This document shows positions 49,758 to 57,706 of a stretch of DNA of 64,000 nucleotides, piece by piece. Both the position numbers and the translations under genes were made by a program. The notes beneath the pieces are model-generated. The model had not been told where the DNA came from, did no database searches, and saw nothing but the letters and a program-made list of their open reading frames with translations. Source of the stretch: Streptomyces sp. WZ-12 (lineage in GTDB: Bacteria; Actinomycetota; Actinomycetes; Streptomycetales; Streptomycetaceae); contig NZ_CP118574.1 of NCBI RefSeq assembly GCF_028898845.1, positions 8,233,001 to 8,297,000 on the forward strand, read 5' to 3'. Positions within the stretch are counted from its first letter, which is position 1. The number at the start of each line of letters is the position of its first letter.

Positions 49758-52496
49758 TCACAGCCAGCTGTTGAACCGGCGGATGTACCAGGTCTTCACG
49801 CCGTGGGTCAGCAGGCAGTACGCCAGCAAGGTCCCGACCAGCCACGGGAAGTAGCTCATCGGCAGCGCCTGCATGCCCAGCGTCGCGGCGAGCGGCGAGA
49901 ACGGCAGCATGATGCCGACGGCCATGACCAGCGCGGTCATCAGCAGCACCGGCCAGGTGGCGCGGGACTGCACGAACGGGATCTTGCGGGTGCGCAGCAT
50001 GTGCACGACCAGGGTCTGGGTCAGCAGGCCCTCGACGAACCAGCCGGACTGGAAGAGCGACTGGTGTACCTCGCTGTTGGCGCCGAAGACGTGCCACATC
50101 AGCAGGAAGGTGGTGATGTCGAAGACGGAGCTGGTCGGTCCCATGACGAGCATGAAGCGACCGATGCCCTTGGCGTCCCAGGTGCGCGGCTTGCGCAGGT
50201 ACTCCTTGTCCATCCGGTCCCAGGGAGTGGCCAGTTGGGAGATGTCGTAGGCGAGGTTCTGTACGAGCAGTTGCATGGCCACCATCGGCTGGAAGGGGAT
50301 GAAGGCGGAGGCGACCAGCACCGAGAAGACGTTCCCGAAGTTCGAGGAGGCCGTCATCTTGATGTACTTGATGGTGTTGCCGAAGGTCTGGCGTCCCTGG
50401 ATCACGCCCTGTTCGAGGACGGTGAGGTCCTTCTCCAACAGGATGATGTCGGCGGACTCCTTGGCGATGTCGACGGCGGTGTCGACGGAGATGCCGACAT
50501 CGGACTCGCGCAGGGCCGCGGCGTCGTTGATGCCGTCGCCGAGGAAGCCGACGGTGTGCCCCTCGGCCTGGAGGGCGCGCACGATGCGGGCCTTCTGCAC
50601 CGGGTTGGTCTTGGCGAACACCGTGGTGTCCCGGACCAGTTGGCGCAGTTGGGCGTCGTCGAGGGCGTCGATCACCGAGCCGGTGATGACGTGGCCGACG
50701 TCGATGCCGACGTCCGCGCAGACGCGGGCGGCGACGAGTTCGTTGTCGCCGGTGACGACCTTGACGGTCACGCCGTTGTCGGACAGTGCGCGCAGTGCCT
50801 GGGCGGCGTCCTGCTTGGGCGGGTCGAGGAAGGCGAGGAAGCCGATCAGCGTCAGCTCGGACTCGTCCGCGACGGTGTAGGTCTGGCGCTCGGCGGCCAT
50901 CGTGCGGGTGGCGACGGCCAGTACGCGCAGGCCCTGTCGGTTGTGGTCCTCGGCGGTGCGGGTGACGGTGCGACGCAGCTCGTCGGTGAGCTCGACCCGC
51001 TCGCCGCCGTCCGTCATGTGCGTGCACAGCGCGAGGACTTCCTCGACGGCTCCCTTGGTGATGACGACGTGCTCACCGGTTCCTGCCTGGCCGGTGAGGT
51101 CGTTGCGGCGCAGGACCACCGACATCCGACGGCGCGCGAAGTCGAAGGGGATCTCGTCGACCATCGTGAAGCGGGCGTCGACGACAACCTCCTCGGCTTC
51201 GAGCACCCGGTCGATGACGGCCTGGTCCATCAGGTTGCGCAGGCCGGTCTGGAAGTGGCTGTTGAGGTAGGCGTACTCCAGGACCTCCATGTCCTGTTGG
51301 CCGTGGACGTCCAGGTAGCGGTCGAGGACGATGCGGTCCTCGGTGAGCGTGCCGGTCTTGTCGGTGCACAGCACGTCCATGGCACCGAGGTTCTGGATGG
51401 CGTTGAGGCGCTTGACGACGACCTTGTGCTTGGCCATGGTGACGGCGCCGCGGGCGAGGTTGGTGGTGACGACCATCGGCAGCATCTCGGGGGTGAGCCC
51501 GACCGCGACGGCGAGCGAGAAGCTGAACGCCTCGACCCAGTCGCCCTTGGTGAACCCGTTGATCGCCAGGACGATGGGGACCATGACGAGCATGAAGCGG
51601 ATCAGCAGGAAGCTGACCTTCTTCACACCGGTGTCGAAGCTGGTCTGCGGGCGCTCGCCGACGAGTGAGCCGGCCATCGAACCGAAGTAGGTGTCCGAGC
51701 CGGTGGCGACGACGATGCCGGTGGCGCTGCCGGAGGTGACCGAGGTGCCCATCAGACACAGGTTGTCGGCCTCGACCGGGTCGGTGGTGGTGTGCTGGCC
51801 GTTGTCGCGGGTGCGGGTGTCCGCCTTGGCGACGGGCAGCGACTCGCCGGACAGCGCGGCCTGGCTGACCATCAGGTCCTTGGCGGTCAGCAGTCGCAGG
51901 TCGGCGGGGACCAGGTCGCCGGCGGCCAGTCGCACGATGTCGCCGGGGACGACCTGTTCCATCGGTATCTCGACGGTGAGCGGCTCGGAGCCGTCGCCGG
52001 CGCGGCGCTGCACGGCCGTGGTGGTGGTGACCAGCGCCCGCAATGCGGCGGCCGAGCGGCCCGACCGGTACTCCTGCCAGAACCGCAGCACACCGCTGAC
52101 CAGCACCATCGTGCCGAGGATGGCGATGCCCGGGTCGAAGGGCTCGTCGGCCGGAGCCTGCAGCCACTGCCAGGCCATGACGGCGTCGAGCGCGACCAGG
52201 ACCAGGATGAAGGGGTTCCAGAACGCCTTGGCGAGCTGGACGAAGAAGCGCGGGGCGCGCTCCTGGGCGACGGCGTTGGCGCCGAAGCGCTCCAGGCGCT
52301 CGGTGGCCTCGTCCTGCCGCAGGCCGCGCGTGGTGGCGTCGGCGTCCTGCAGCACCTGCGCCGCAGGCATGGAGCTGAAGCCGGCCAGGCGCTCGCCGAC
52401 GGCACGGGTGCGTGCCTCCAACTCGGCGGCCTTGCGGTCACGGCGGTTGCGGCCCGGCGGGGCCAGCTTGGTGGGGGTGAGGGTGGTGTTGGTCAT
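49758..52496 (-). CDS. mgtA: Magnesium-transporting P-type ATPase
   Basis: This 912-residue P-type ATPase (P3B, MgtA-like) has the phosphorylation site VLCTDKTGTLTEDRIV, the TGES-like SGESLPVAK, a KGAVEEVL nucleotide-binding motif, VVTGDNELVAARVCADVGIDV and GDGINDAAALRESDVGISV. Membrane helices flank these in the usual pattern, including the PFILVLVALDAVMAW and VPIVLAINGF segments. It imports Mg2+ using ATP. The ATG at 52496 starts MTNTTLTPTKLAPPG; a longer frame starts at 52550. The unusual 5' leader (52.5-52.97 kb) points to control at the RNA level, as in Salmonella mgtA. Confidence 0.94.
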   Translation of the reverse strand: MTNTTLTPTKLAPPGRNRRDRKAAELEARTRAVGERLAGFSSMPAAQVLQDADATTRGLRQDEATERLERFGANAVAQERAPRFFVQLAKAFWNPFILVLVALDAVMAWQWLQAPADEPFDPGIAILGTMVLVSGVLRFWQEYRSGRSAAALRALVTTTTAVQRRAGDGSEPLTVEIPMEQVVPGDIVRLAAGDLVPADLRLLTAKDLMVSQAALSGESLPVAKADTRTRDNGQHTTTDPVEADNLCLMGTSVTSGSATGIVVATGSDTYFGSMAGSLVGERPQTSFDTGVKKVSFLLIRFMLVMVPIVLAINGFTKGDWVEAFSFSLAVAVGLTPEMLPMVVTTNLARGAVTMAKHKVVVKRLNAIQNLGAMDVLCTDKTGTLTEDRIVLDRYLDVHGQQDMEVLEYAYLNSHFQTGLRNLMDQAVIDRVLEAEEVVVDARFTMVDEIPFDFARRRMSVVLRRNDLTGQAGTGEHVVITKGAVEEVLALCTHMTDGGERVELTDELRRTVTRTAEDHNRQGLRVLAVATRTMAAERQTYTVADESELTLIGFLAFLDPPKQDAAQALRALSDNGVTVKVVTGDNELVAARVCADVGIDVGHVITGSVIDALDDAQLRQLVRDTTVFAKTNPVQKARIVRALQAEGHTVGFLGDGINDAAALRESDVGISVDTAVDIAKESADIILLEKDLTVLEQGVIQGRQTFGNTIKYIKMTASSNFGNVFSVLVASAFIPFQPMVAMQLLVQNLAYDISQLATPWDRMDKEYLRKPRTWDAKGIGRFMLVMGPTSSVFDITTFLLMWHVFGANSEVHQSLFQSGWFVEGLLTQTLVVHMLRTRKIPFVQSRATWPVLLMTALVMAVGIMLPFSPLAATLGMQALPMSYFPWLVGTLLAYCLLTHGVKTWYIRRFNSWL

Positions 52497-52777
52497 GGCG
52501 GAACCTCTCTCCAGGCATGACGGCAGGGCGGAGCGGCACCAGGGCAGCACAGCCGGACCGTTGCACGGAAAGTCGAATGGAGAGGCGGGTGGGCCGAAAG
52601 TCCCGGAAATGCAGGACGAAAGTAAGGAAGCCCGGTCGCCTAAAGGAATGAGAAGGGCCCTACGAAACGCGCATCGTAAAAAGCCAGGCCGACAAACAAG
52701 GGGACGGCAAAAAAGGGGGAAATACGCGCGACAGCGCCAAGCGTCCAGGACGCCGGGGGGATCAGCTCAGAGAGTGA
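52497..52777 (-). promoter_or_regulatory. Pyrimidine-rich mgtA leader segment
   Basis: The sense (minus) strand of these ~280 bases between the leader ORF and mgtA is rich in C and T, with runs such as TTTCCCCCTTTTTTGCC and few G, in contrast to the window's usual composition. A C-rich, G-poor, probably unstructured RNA is what Rho factor loads on. The function is inferred from composition and place only. Confidence 0.45.
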
Positions 52778-52831
52778 TCAGCAGGAGGGCACGCTGAAGC
52801 GAGGACTTCCCTCGGGACTCCGACTGGTCAT
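52778..52831 (-). CDS. Putative 17-residue leader peptide upstream of mgtA
   Basis: On the minus strand ATG 52831 is preceded by GAGGAGGTGATCGGG, an excellent ribosome binding site. The frame encodes MTSRSPEGSPRFSVPSC and stops at TGA 52778-52780. It contains prolines at positions 6, 10 and 15, and ends in Cys. Proline-bearing leader peptides (MgtL) control mgtA in enterobacteria; this one differs in sequence. Coding status is supported only by the ribosome binding site and position. Confidence 0.55.
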   Translation of the reverse strand: MTSRSPEGSPRFSVPSC

Positions 52832-52864
52832 CCCGATCACCTCCTCGCTCGTACGGACAGCGCT

Positions 52865-52934
52865 GGTGCCGCACGGCGCTCACGCCGCGGAGTGCACAGA
52901 AAAACCGCGCAGAAGCGCGGTACTGCACGGCACC
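52865..52934 (-). ncRNA. Predicted three-way-junction RNA in the mgtA leader
   Basis: In minus-strand sense, GGTGCCG (52934-52928) can pair with CGGCACC (52871-52865), closing two hairpins: CCGCGC-TTCT-GCGCGG (52920-52905) followed by TTTTT, and CGGCG-TGAG-CGCCG (52887-52874). The first hairpin plus T-run resembles an intrinsic terminator. A -35-like TTGACG at 52973-52968 would start transcription just before this structure. I do not recognise it as a known riboswitch class; the M-box consensus is not visible. Confidence 0.5.
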
Positions 52935-52943
52935 TTTCGCCGT

Positions 52944-52973
52944 TAAGCATGCCATAGGTTTGCGCAGCGTCAA
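52944..52973 (-). promoter_or_regulatory. Candidate mgtA promoter
   Basis: TTGACG at 52973-52968 is followed after 18 bases by TGCTTA (52949-52944), a weak -10 match. Transcription would begin near 52938, exactly before the predicted RNA structure. Confidence 0.4.
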
Positions 52974-53230
52974 GGCGGAAAGTTAACGGGAGGTAAATTT
53001 CCATTGCCGACGCTTTGTCGCTGGCTTGCCATCGCCGGATAAATCTGTGGCCAGGCTCCCCCGGGTGCGGTGGCAGGGGCTCAGGGGGCGCGCCACCTTG
53101 CTGATAGCTCTCGTGTCCCGCTAGCGAGGTCAAGCGCAAGGACCCCTCCCTGTCCGGTCTGTGCGCCGGTTAAGTCGGCTTTAAGAACCGAATGAGGCGC
53201 GGCTAAGTTCGGCCCAGTAAGACTCTTCGC

Positions 53231-53995
53231 ATGAGCATCACCTTCGAGAATCACGTGTCTGCCGACAGCTCTGCCGGCAGGTTCACCCGCGGTGCTTCGG
53301 TCGTCGTCGTGGAGCGCGAGGCGGTCTTCCGGGCGGCGTTGCGGAACGTGCTGTCCCGGGAGTGTGGATTCGACGTCGTGGCCGAGACCGGCTCGGGCCA
53401 GGAAGCCGGTCAACTGATGCGTGCCCACTCCCCGCAGATCGTTCTGATGGAACTGGAGCTGGCGCGGGCCGCTGGACTCCACGCCCATCGCTGGGGCGGG
53501 ACGCTGCCACGACCGCCGAAACTGGTGTTGTTCGGGACGGCGCCCGGTGCGGAGACCCTCGACGCGGCGCTTGAGGCAGGCGCGTTGGGGTTCGTCACCC
53601 GGACCCTGGACACCCGGCTCCTGGAGGCGGTGCTACGGCACGTACTCACCGGCGGCTGCGCGATCGGCGCAGACGTCTTCGACGGGCTGATGGGATCCGA
53701 GGACCAGCGGCCTGTTCCGCGATTCCTCGACCATCACCACAAGGTCGCGCTGTTGAACGAGAGCGAGCGCCGAGTCCTCCGGTTGCTGGGGCACGGGCTG
53801 GATAATTCCCGGATCGCGGCGGAGCTCCATCTCTCCCGGACGAGCGTCAAAACGTATGTGTCCCGGATCCTGGGGAAGCTGCATCTGGAGAACCGTACCC
53901 AGGCCGCCTTGGTCGCGAATGAGACGGGGTTGGTGGAGCAGGTGAGGATGTCTGGGCGGGCGGGGCCCGGTCAGGGTTCTGAACTGGCGTTGTGA
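53231..53995 (+). CDS. LuxR-type regulator with degenerate receiver domain
   Basis: This 254-residue protein has an N-terminal receiver-like domain in which the phosphoacceptor position is Glu74 (IVLMELELARA) and the acidic pocket and Lys are altered (VVVEREAVFRA, VTRTLDT). The output domain is intact: LNESERRVLRLLGHGLDNSRIAAELHLSRTSVKTYVSRILGKLHLENRTQAALVANE. This pattern suggests a regulator that works without phosphorylation. The output domain closely matches the convergent regulator at 54028. It is divergent from the mgtA leader. Confidence 0.88.
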   Translation: MSITFENHVSADSSAGRFTRGASVVVVEREAVFRAALRNVLSRECGFDVVAETGSGQEAGQLMRAHSPQIVLMELELARAAGLHAHRWGGTLPRPPKLVLFGTAPGAETLDAALEAGALGFVTRTLDTRLLEAVLRHVLTGGCAIGADVFDGLMGSEDQRPVPRFLDHHHKVALLNESERRVLRLLGHGLDNSRIAAELHLSRTSVKTYVSRILGKLHLENRTQAALVANETGLVEQVRMSGRAGPGQGSELAL

Positions 53996-54027
53996 GAGGG
54001 CGAGTTCGCCTGAGACGCCGTCGGTGT

Positions 54028-54741
54028 CTACGGCTCTGGCGCGGGAGGGGCTTGGAACGGGTCGCGGGGCTCTGAACGCTGCTGCCACTCGTCCGTGAAG
54101 TCGAGCTCGTTGGCGAGGACCGCCGCCTGAGTGCGGTTGTCGAGGTTCAACTTCTTCAACAGGCGGGAGACGTAGGTCTTGACGCTGGAGACCGAGAGGT
54201 AGAGCGCATCGGCGATCTGGGAATTGCTGAGTCCCGCTCCGAGCAGGCTCAGCACGCGGCGCTCGGACTCGGTGAGGAGGACAGGCAGTCCGTCTCGGCG
54301 GGCGTGGAGGCTCGTCGTGCCACTGGACGCCTTGTGCATGAGGAAGTCGAGCACCTCGCCGGAGACGACCTGACCGCCGTTCATGACGGCGTCCATCCCG
54401 GCACGCAGTTCCTCCGGGCGCAGATACTTCGTCAGGAACCCGTGCGCGCCGGCCTCCAAGGCGTCCACAGCGCGCTCGTCGACCGCGAAGGTGGTCATCA
54501 CGATCACCTTGGGCGGCTCGGCCATGCGCATGAGCTGTCGGGTGGTCTCCACGCCGTCGATCCGGGGCATCCGCAGGTCCAACAACACCATCATTACCTC
54601 GTGTTCGCGGGCCATGGCGACCGCGTCGACGCCGTCCTCGGCCTCGGCCACCACCTCGTACTCCGGCATGGAGTTGACGAGGAAGCACAGGCCGGACCGG
54701 GCGATCGGCTGGTCGTCGACGATCATGACGCGCACGGTCAT
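54028..54741 (-). CDS. NarL/LuxR-type response regulator
   Basis: This 237-residue protein has a normal receiver (VMIVDDQPIARSG, Asp55 in VLLDLRMPRIDG, Lys in FLTKYLRPEEL) and a LuxR-type domain LTESERRVLSLLGAGLSNSQIADALYLSVSSVKTYVSRLLKKLNLDNRTQAAVLANE. It converges on the degenerate regulator at 53231 (32 bp between stops), and the two DNA-binding domains are near-identical in the recognition helix. No kinase gene is adjacent. It starts 88 bp beyond the stop of the SPFH gene on the same strand. Confidence 0.93.
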   Translation of the reverse strand: MTVRVMIVDDQPIARSGLCFLVNSMPEYEVVAEAEDGVDAVAMAREHEVMMVLLDLRMPRIDGVETTRQLMRMAEPPKVIVMTTFAVDERAVDALEAGAHGFLTKYLRPEELRAGMDAVMNGGQVVSGEVLDFLMHKASSGTTSLHARRDGLPVLLTESERRVLSLLGAGLSNSQIADALYLSVSSVKTYVSRLLKKLNLDNRTQAAVLANELDFTDEWQQRSEPRDPFQAPPAPEP

Positions 54742-54828
54742 GCGGGCACCTTCTTCGGGCTGGAACAGATGAGGGAACTGAGGGGGGACGGAACCGGCAG
54801 GTGCCGGGTGGGTTGGGGCACGGCCTGG

Positions 54829-56094
54829 TCACTGGGGCTGCGTGGCGGCGTTCGCGGGGAGGACGGCCGAGGTGCGTGCGGCGTAGAAGGCCACCGTCAA
54901 CTCCCGGACGAATGCCTTGCGTTCGTAGTCGTCCCACTCCACGCCGCCCTGCGTGGTGAGCTTGCGCGTGGTTGCCTCCACCGCCTGGGCGACCTCATCG
55001 AGGGTGCCCTCCCGGTGCTTGGCCTCCAACGCGCCGAGGCGGCGTTGGCGCATCACCTCGGCGACATGGGCGGCGTACTCCAACCTCACGACCTGCACGG
55101 AGTAGACCTCGATGCCGAGCGCACGGACTTCGGCGGCGAGCGCCTGGGTGAGTTCGCCGGCGAGGTGGTGACCGTTGCGGAGCGAGGGCTCCCGCCCGCC
55201 GAGGCTGTCGCAGGGCAGAGTGGAGAAGACCCGCGCGGCGACGGCCTCGAACTGCTCCTTCAGATACGCCTCGTGGTCGTCCACCGCGTAGAGGACGCGA
55301 GCGGTGTTGTGGATCTGCCAGATGACGAGCAGGACGGCGTCGAGCGGAGTGCCGTCGCGGTCGGCCACCTCGTCGAGCCGGCTGCGCCAGTGACGGATCC
55401 GGACGTCGACCACCCGTTGCAGCCGCAGCGGGTTCTGCCACCGCAGTCCGGTGTGGCGCAGGGTGGCCCGGTAACGGCCGTATGCGTGCGATACCACGGC
55501 GGTGCCGCTGCGCACGCGGATCAGGCCGGCCAGGCAGAGAATGGCCAGGATTCCGCACAGTGCGAGCAGCCCGACCGTCACCGGTCCCCAAGGCAGGGCT
55601 GACGGCTCGGGCGGCTCGCGCAACCGGTCGGCCATCGATGCCGGGAGTTGACCGGTCAGCCACAGCAGCACACTGCCCGCGCCGGCCAGGCAGAATCCGG
55701 CGGCGAGGACCGCGCACCAGCCGGGCAGGCTGACGGCGCGGCGCTCACGCAACTCGCAGTCGGCCTTGGGAGCGCGGGACTTGACCACCTGTGGTGACGA
55801 GGCCGACGAGGGCGGCAAGATCGCTCGGGAGCTTGGCGGTGCAGCCAATGCTCCGGTCGGATGCGAAACGGACGCGGCTTCGGCGGGCGCCTCTTGAGGC
55901 GCGAGGCGCTCCATCGGCTGGGTGCGGGGGGTCTTGGCCGTTTCCGCCTGGCTCTTGAGCCAGGCGTGCGACTCGCGGAACAGCTCGTTCATGGGCAGGC
56001 TGCCGGTGCCGGTGTACATGTTCGGCTTCCGCGCATGACCGACGTCGATACGTGGCCACCGTGCCTTGGGCTGCTCGTTGTTCAACTGGTCCAT
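54829..56094 (-). CDS. SPFH/band 7 domain membrane protein
   Basis: This ~421-residue protein has a disordered N-terminal region of about 120 residues rich in Pro, Ala and Ser, two membrane helices (LPGWCAVLAAGFCLAGAGSVLLWLTG, and WGPVTVGLLALCGILAILCLAGLIRV), then the SPFH core: SGTAVVSHAYGRYRATLRHTGLRWQNPLRLQRVVDVRIRHW, DAVLLVIWQIHNTARVLYAVDDHEAYLKEQFEAVAARVFSTL and ALGIEVYSVQVVRLEYAAHVAEVMRQRRLGALEAKHREG. Such proteins organise membrane microdomains. ATG 56094 has AAGGAAAG nine bases upstream; a GTG at 56115 is an alternative. Same strand as the response regulator downstream. Confidence 0.88.
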   Translation of the reverse strand: MDQLNNEQPKARWPRIDVGHARKPNMYTGTGSLPMNELFRESHAWLKSQAETAKTPRTQPMERLAPQEAPAEAASVSHPTGALAAPPSSRAILPPSSASSPQVVKSRAPKADCELRERRAVSLPGWCAVLAAGFCLAGAGSVLLWLTGQLPASMADRLREPPEPSALPWGPVTVGLLALCGILAILCLAGLIRVRSGTAVVSHAYGRYRATLRHTGLRWQNPLRLQRVVDVRIRHWRSRLDEVADRDGTPLDAVLLVIWQIHNTARVLYAVDDHEAYLKEQFEAVAARVFSTLPCDSLGGREPSLRNGHHLAGELTQALAAEVRALGIEVYSVQVVRLEYAAHVAEVMRQRRLGALEAKHREGTLDEVAQAVEATTRKLTTQGGVEWDDYERKAFVRELTVAFYAARTSAVLPANAATQPQ

Positions 56095-56231
56095 GCCTTT
56101 TGCTCTTTCCTTCACCCGTGGTGTCGGGCGGAGAACAGGTTCGTCCGGAGCGCCACGGCAACCGCCGCGAAACGATCACTATGTACGCCGAGTGCTCACA
56201 CCGTGATCAAACCGTCAAATGTGCTCCAAGT

Positions 56232-57491
56232 TCAAGAATTGAGACGTCGCCAGGTCTCGGGCCCCGGATAGCCGTCCGCGTTCCGCCCGGTCCACCCCTG
56301 CGCCCTCTGGAATGCCTCCACGTTCCGTCGGTCGGCCTCGCCCCAGCTCGGCCCCGGCCCTCTGGTGTAGTACCGCCCGTACCCCTTCTTGACGAGCAGC
56401 TTCCCGAGCTTGGTGATGTGTGCGTTGGACTTGCCGGGGCCGAAGTACGAGCTTCCGGGGAAGGCGGACGAGCTGGAACTGCCGTTGCCCGAGGAGCTCC
56501 CTCCGCCGTTGCCGGCCGGGATGTTCTTACCGGTCCCGTTGACCAACCGCCGCCAGGTCTCCGGACCGGGGATGCCGTTCGCGTCCGAGCCCGTCCAGCC
56601 CTGTGCCTTCTGGAATGCCTGGGTCGCCCTGCGGTCGTCGTCGGTCCAGGTCGGTCCGGTACCGCGCGGGTAGAACCCGGCCCCGCCCCGGCTGCTGAGC
56701 ATGTTCCCGAGTCGGGTGATGTGCGCGTTGGACTTGCCGGGGCCGAAGGCGGAGCTCCCGGGGAAGGCGGACGAGCCGGAGTTCCCGTTGCCCGGGGCGG
56801 TGCTCGCGCCGTCCTCGACGACGTTCTTGTAGCGGTAGGCGACGTAGGAGCCCGAGTTGGAGTAGTAGGCGTACGGGATGGTGCGCTTGACGGTCTTCGG
56901 CCGCGTCTGCTCGTAGCCGAGGTAGGAGGTACGAGCCGAGTTCGCCCACCCCGCGAACATCGTCACGTGCGAACCCGCGCCGGGATTGGAGGGGTTGTGG
57001 AAGAGCAGGATGTCGCCCGGCTTCAGCTCGCTCTTCGCTATGCGTACCGCATGGCTCGACAGGCTGCCCGTCCACTGGTTGCTGCCGAGCTTCCACGCCA
57101 TGGAAATGAATCCGGAGCAGTCCTGCCGGTAACCGTCGCGCCAATAGGAGTACATGCTGTACGGGACGCCTTGGTTCACCCAATTCTGCGCCCGCTGGAG
57201 GATCTCGGTGCGCGTGATACTGGAGGCCCGGGCGAGTGAGTACGTGGTGAGGACGTTCTGCGCCGAGGCCGTGGCCGTCTGCGGGGCCGCCTGTGCCTCC
57301 GGAGCCTGGGCCGTGGCCAGGCCGGTCAGCGAGACCCCACCGAGAACCGCGAGTGCGGCGGCCCGCCGGTGGGCCGCCGCCGTGCCGCTGTTCGTCCCAT
57401 CCCGTCGCCGTCCCCCGATCCGCTCCACCAGACAGCCGGCACAGTCACAATCGGTACCAGGGGATATCTCAACAAAGGTCGGTGCGGTCAT
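56232..57491 (-). CDS. Secreted NlpC/P60-like (C40) protein with two peptidoglycan-binding domains
   Basis: This ~419-residue protein has an N-terminal signal-like region (RRAAALAVLGGVSLTGLATAQAPEAQA). The catalytic part lies at RAQNWVNQGVPYSMYSYWRDGYRQDCSGFISMAWKLG, with the active Cys, and SHVTMFAGWA with the His. Two similar domains follow, GPGKSNAHITRLGNMLSSRGGAGFYPRGTGPTWTDDDRRATQAFQKAQGWTG and a second, each followed by GPETWRRL: peptidoglycan-binding modules with Ser/Gly-rich linkers. It would cut peptide crosslinks in the cell wall. The start ATG 57491 is supported by a GAAGAAGAAGG sequence; longer frames add unrelated residues. Confidence 0.9.
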   Translation of the reverse strand: MTAPTFVEISPGTDCDCAGCLVERIGGRRRDGTNSGTAAAHRRAAALAVLGGVSLTGLATAQAPEAQAAPQTATASAQNVLTTYSLARASSITRTEILQRAQNWVNQGVPYSMYSYWRDGYRQDCSGFISMAWKLGSNQWTGSLSSHAVRIAKSELKPGDILLFHNPSNPGAGSHVTMFAGWANSARTSYLGYEQTRPKTVKRTIPYAYYSNSGSYVAYRYKNVVEDGASTAPGNGNSGSSAFPGSSAFGPGKSNAHITRLGNMLSSRGGAGFYPRGTGPTWTDDDRRATQAFQKAQGWTGSDANGIPGPETWRRLVNGTGKNIPAGNGGGSSSGNGSSSSSAFPGSSYFGPGKSNAHITKLGKLLVKKGYGRYYTRGPGPSWGEADRRNVEAFQRAQGWTGRNADGYPGPETWRRLNS

Positions 57492-57706
57492 CCTTCTTCT
57501 TCCCATTGGTACAGCGGCGTATGGACGTGCTGCCGGAAAAGCACCCGGGATGTTCACTGGACGCTCGGCCGGAGGTGGCTATGGTCCCGGCTGTCGGTTG
57601 ATCTTTCGTTGCGTCAAAGTCCCTTGACGAGGGGCCTTATGGCACATCCGGGGTGGCGCGGTGCGGCTGACGAACGTTGAAGTCGTGTACGGGAAAGGGC
57701 CCACAG

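Noticed and set aside
49704..51668. 654-codon plus-strand frame across mgtA
   Set aside because: Antisense shadow of a textbook P-type ATPase.
52767..52973. 68-codon minus-strand frame in the mgtA leader
   Set aside because: It overlaps the predicted promoter and RNA structure, lacks a ribosome binding site, and has no conserved pattern; the short 52831 ORF has a much better ribosome binding site.
52865..52973. M-box (ykoK) magnesium riboswitch in the mgtA leader
   Set aside because: The conserved loop sequences of the M-box are not visible in this leader, so the structure is reported as unclassified.
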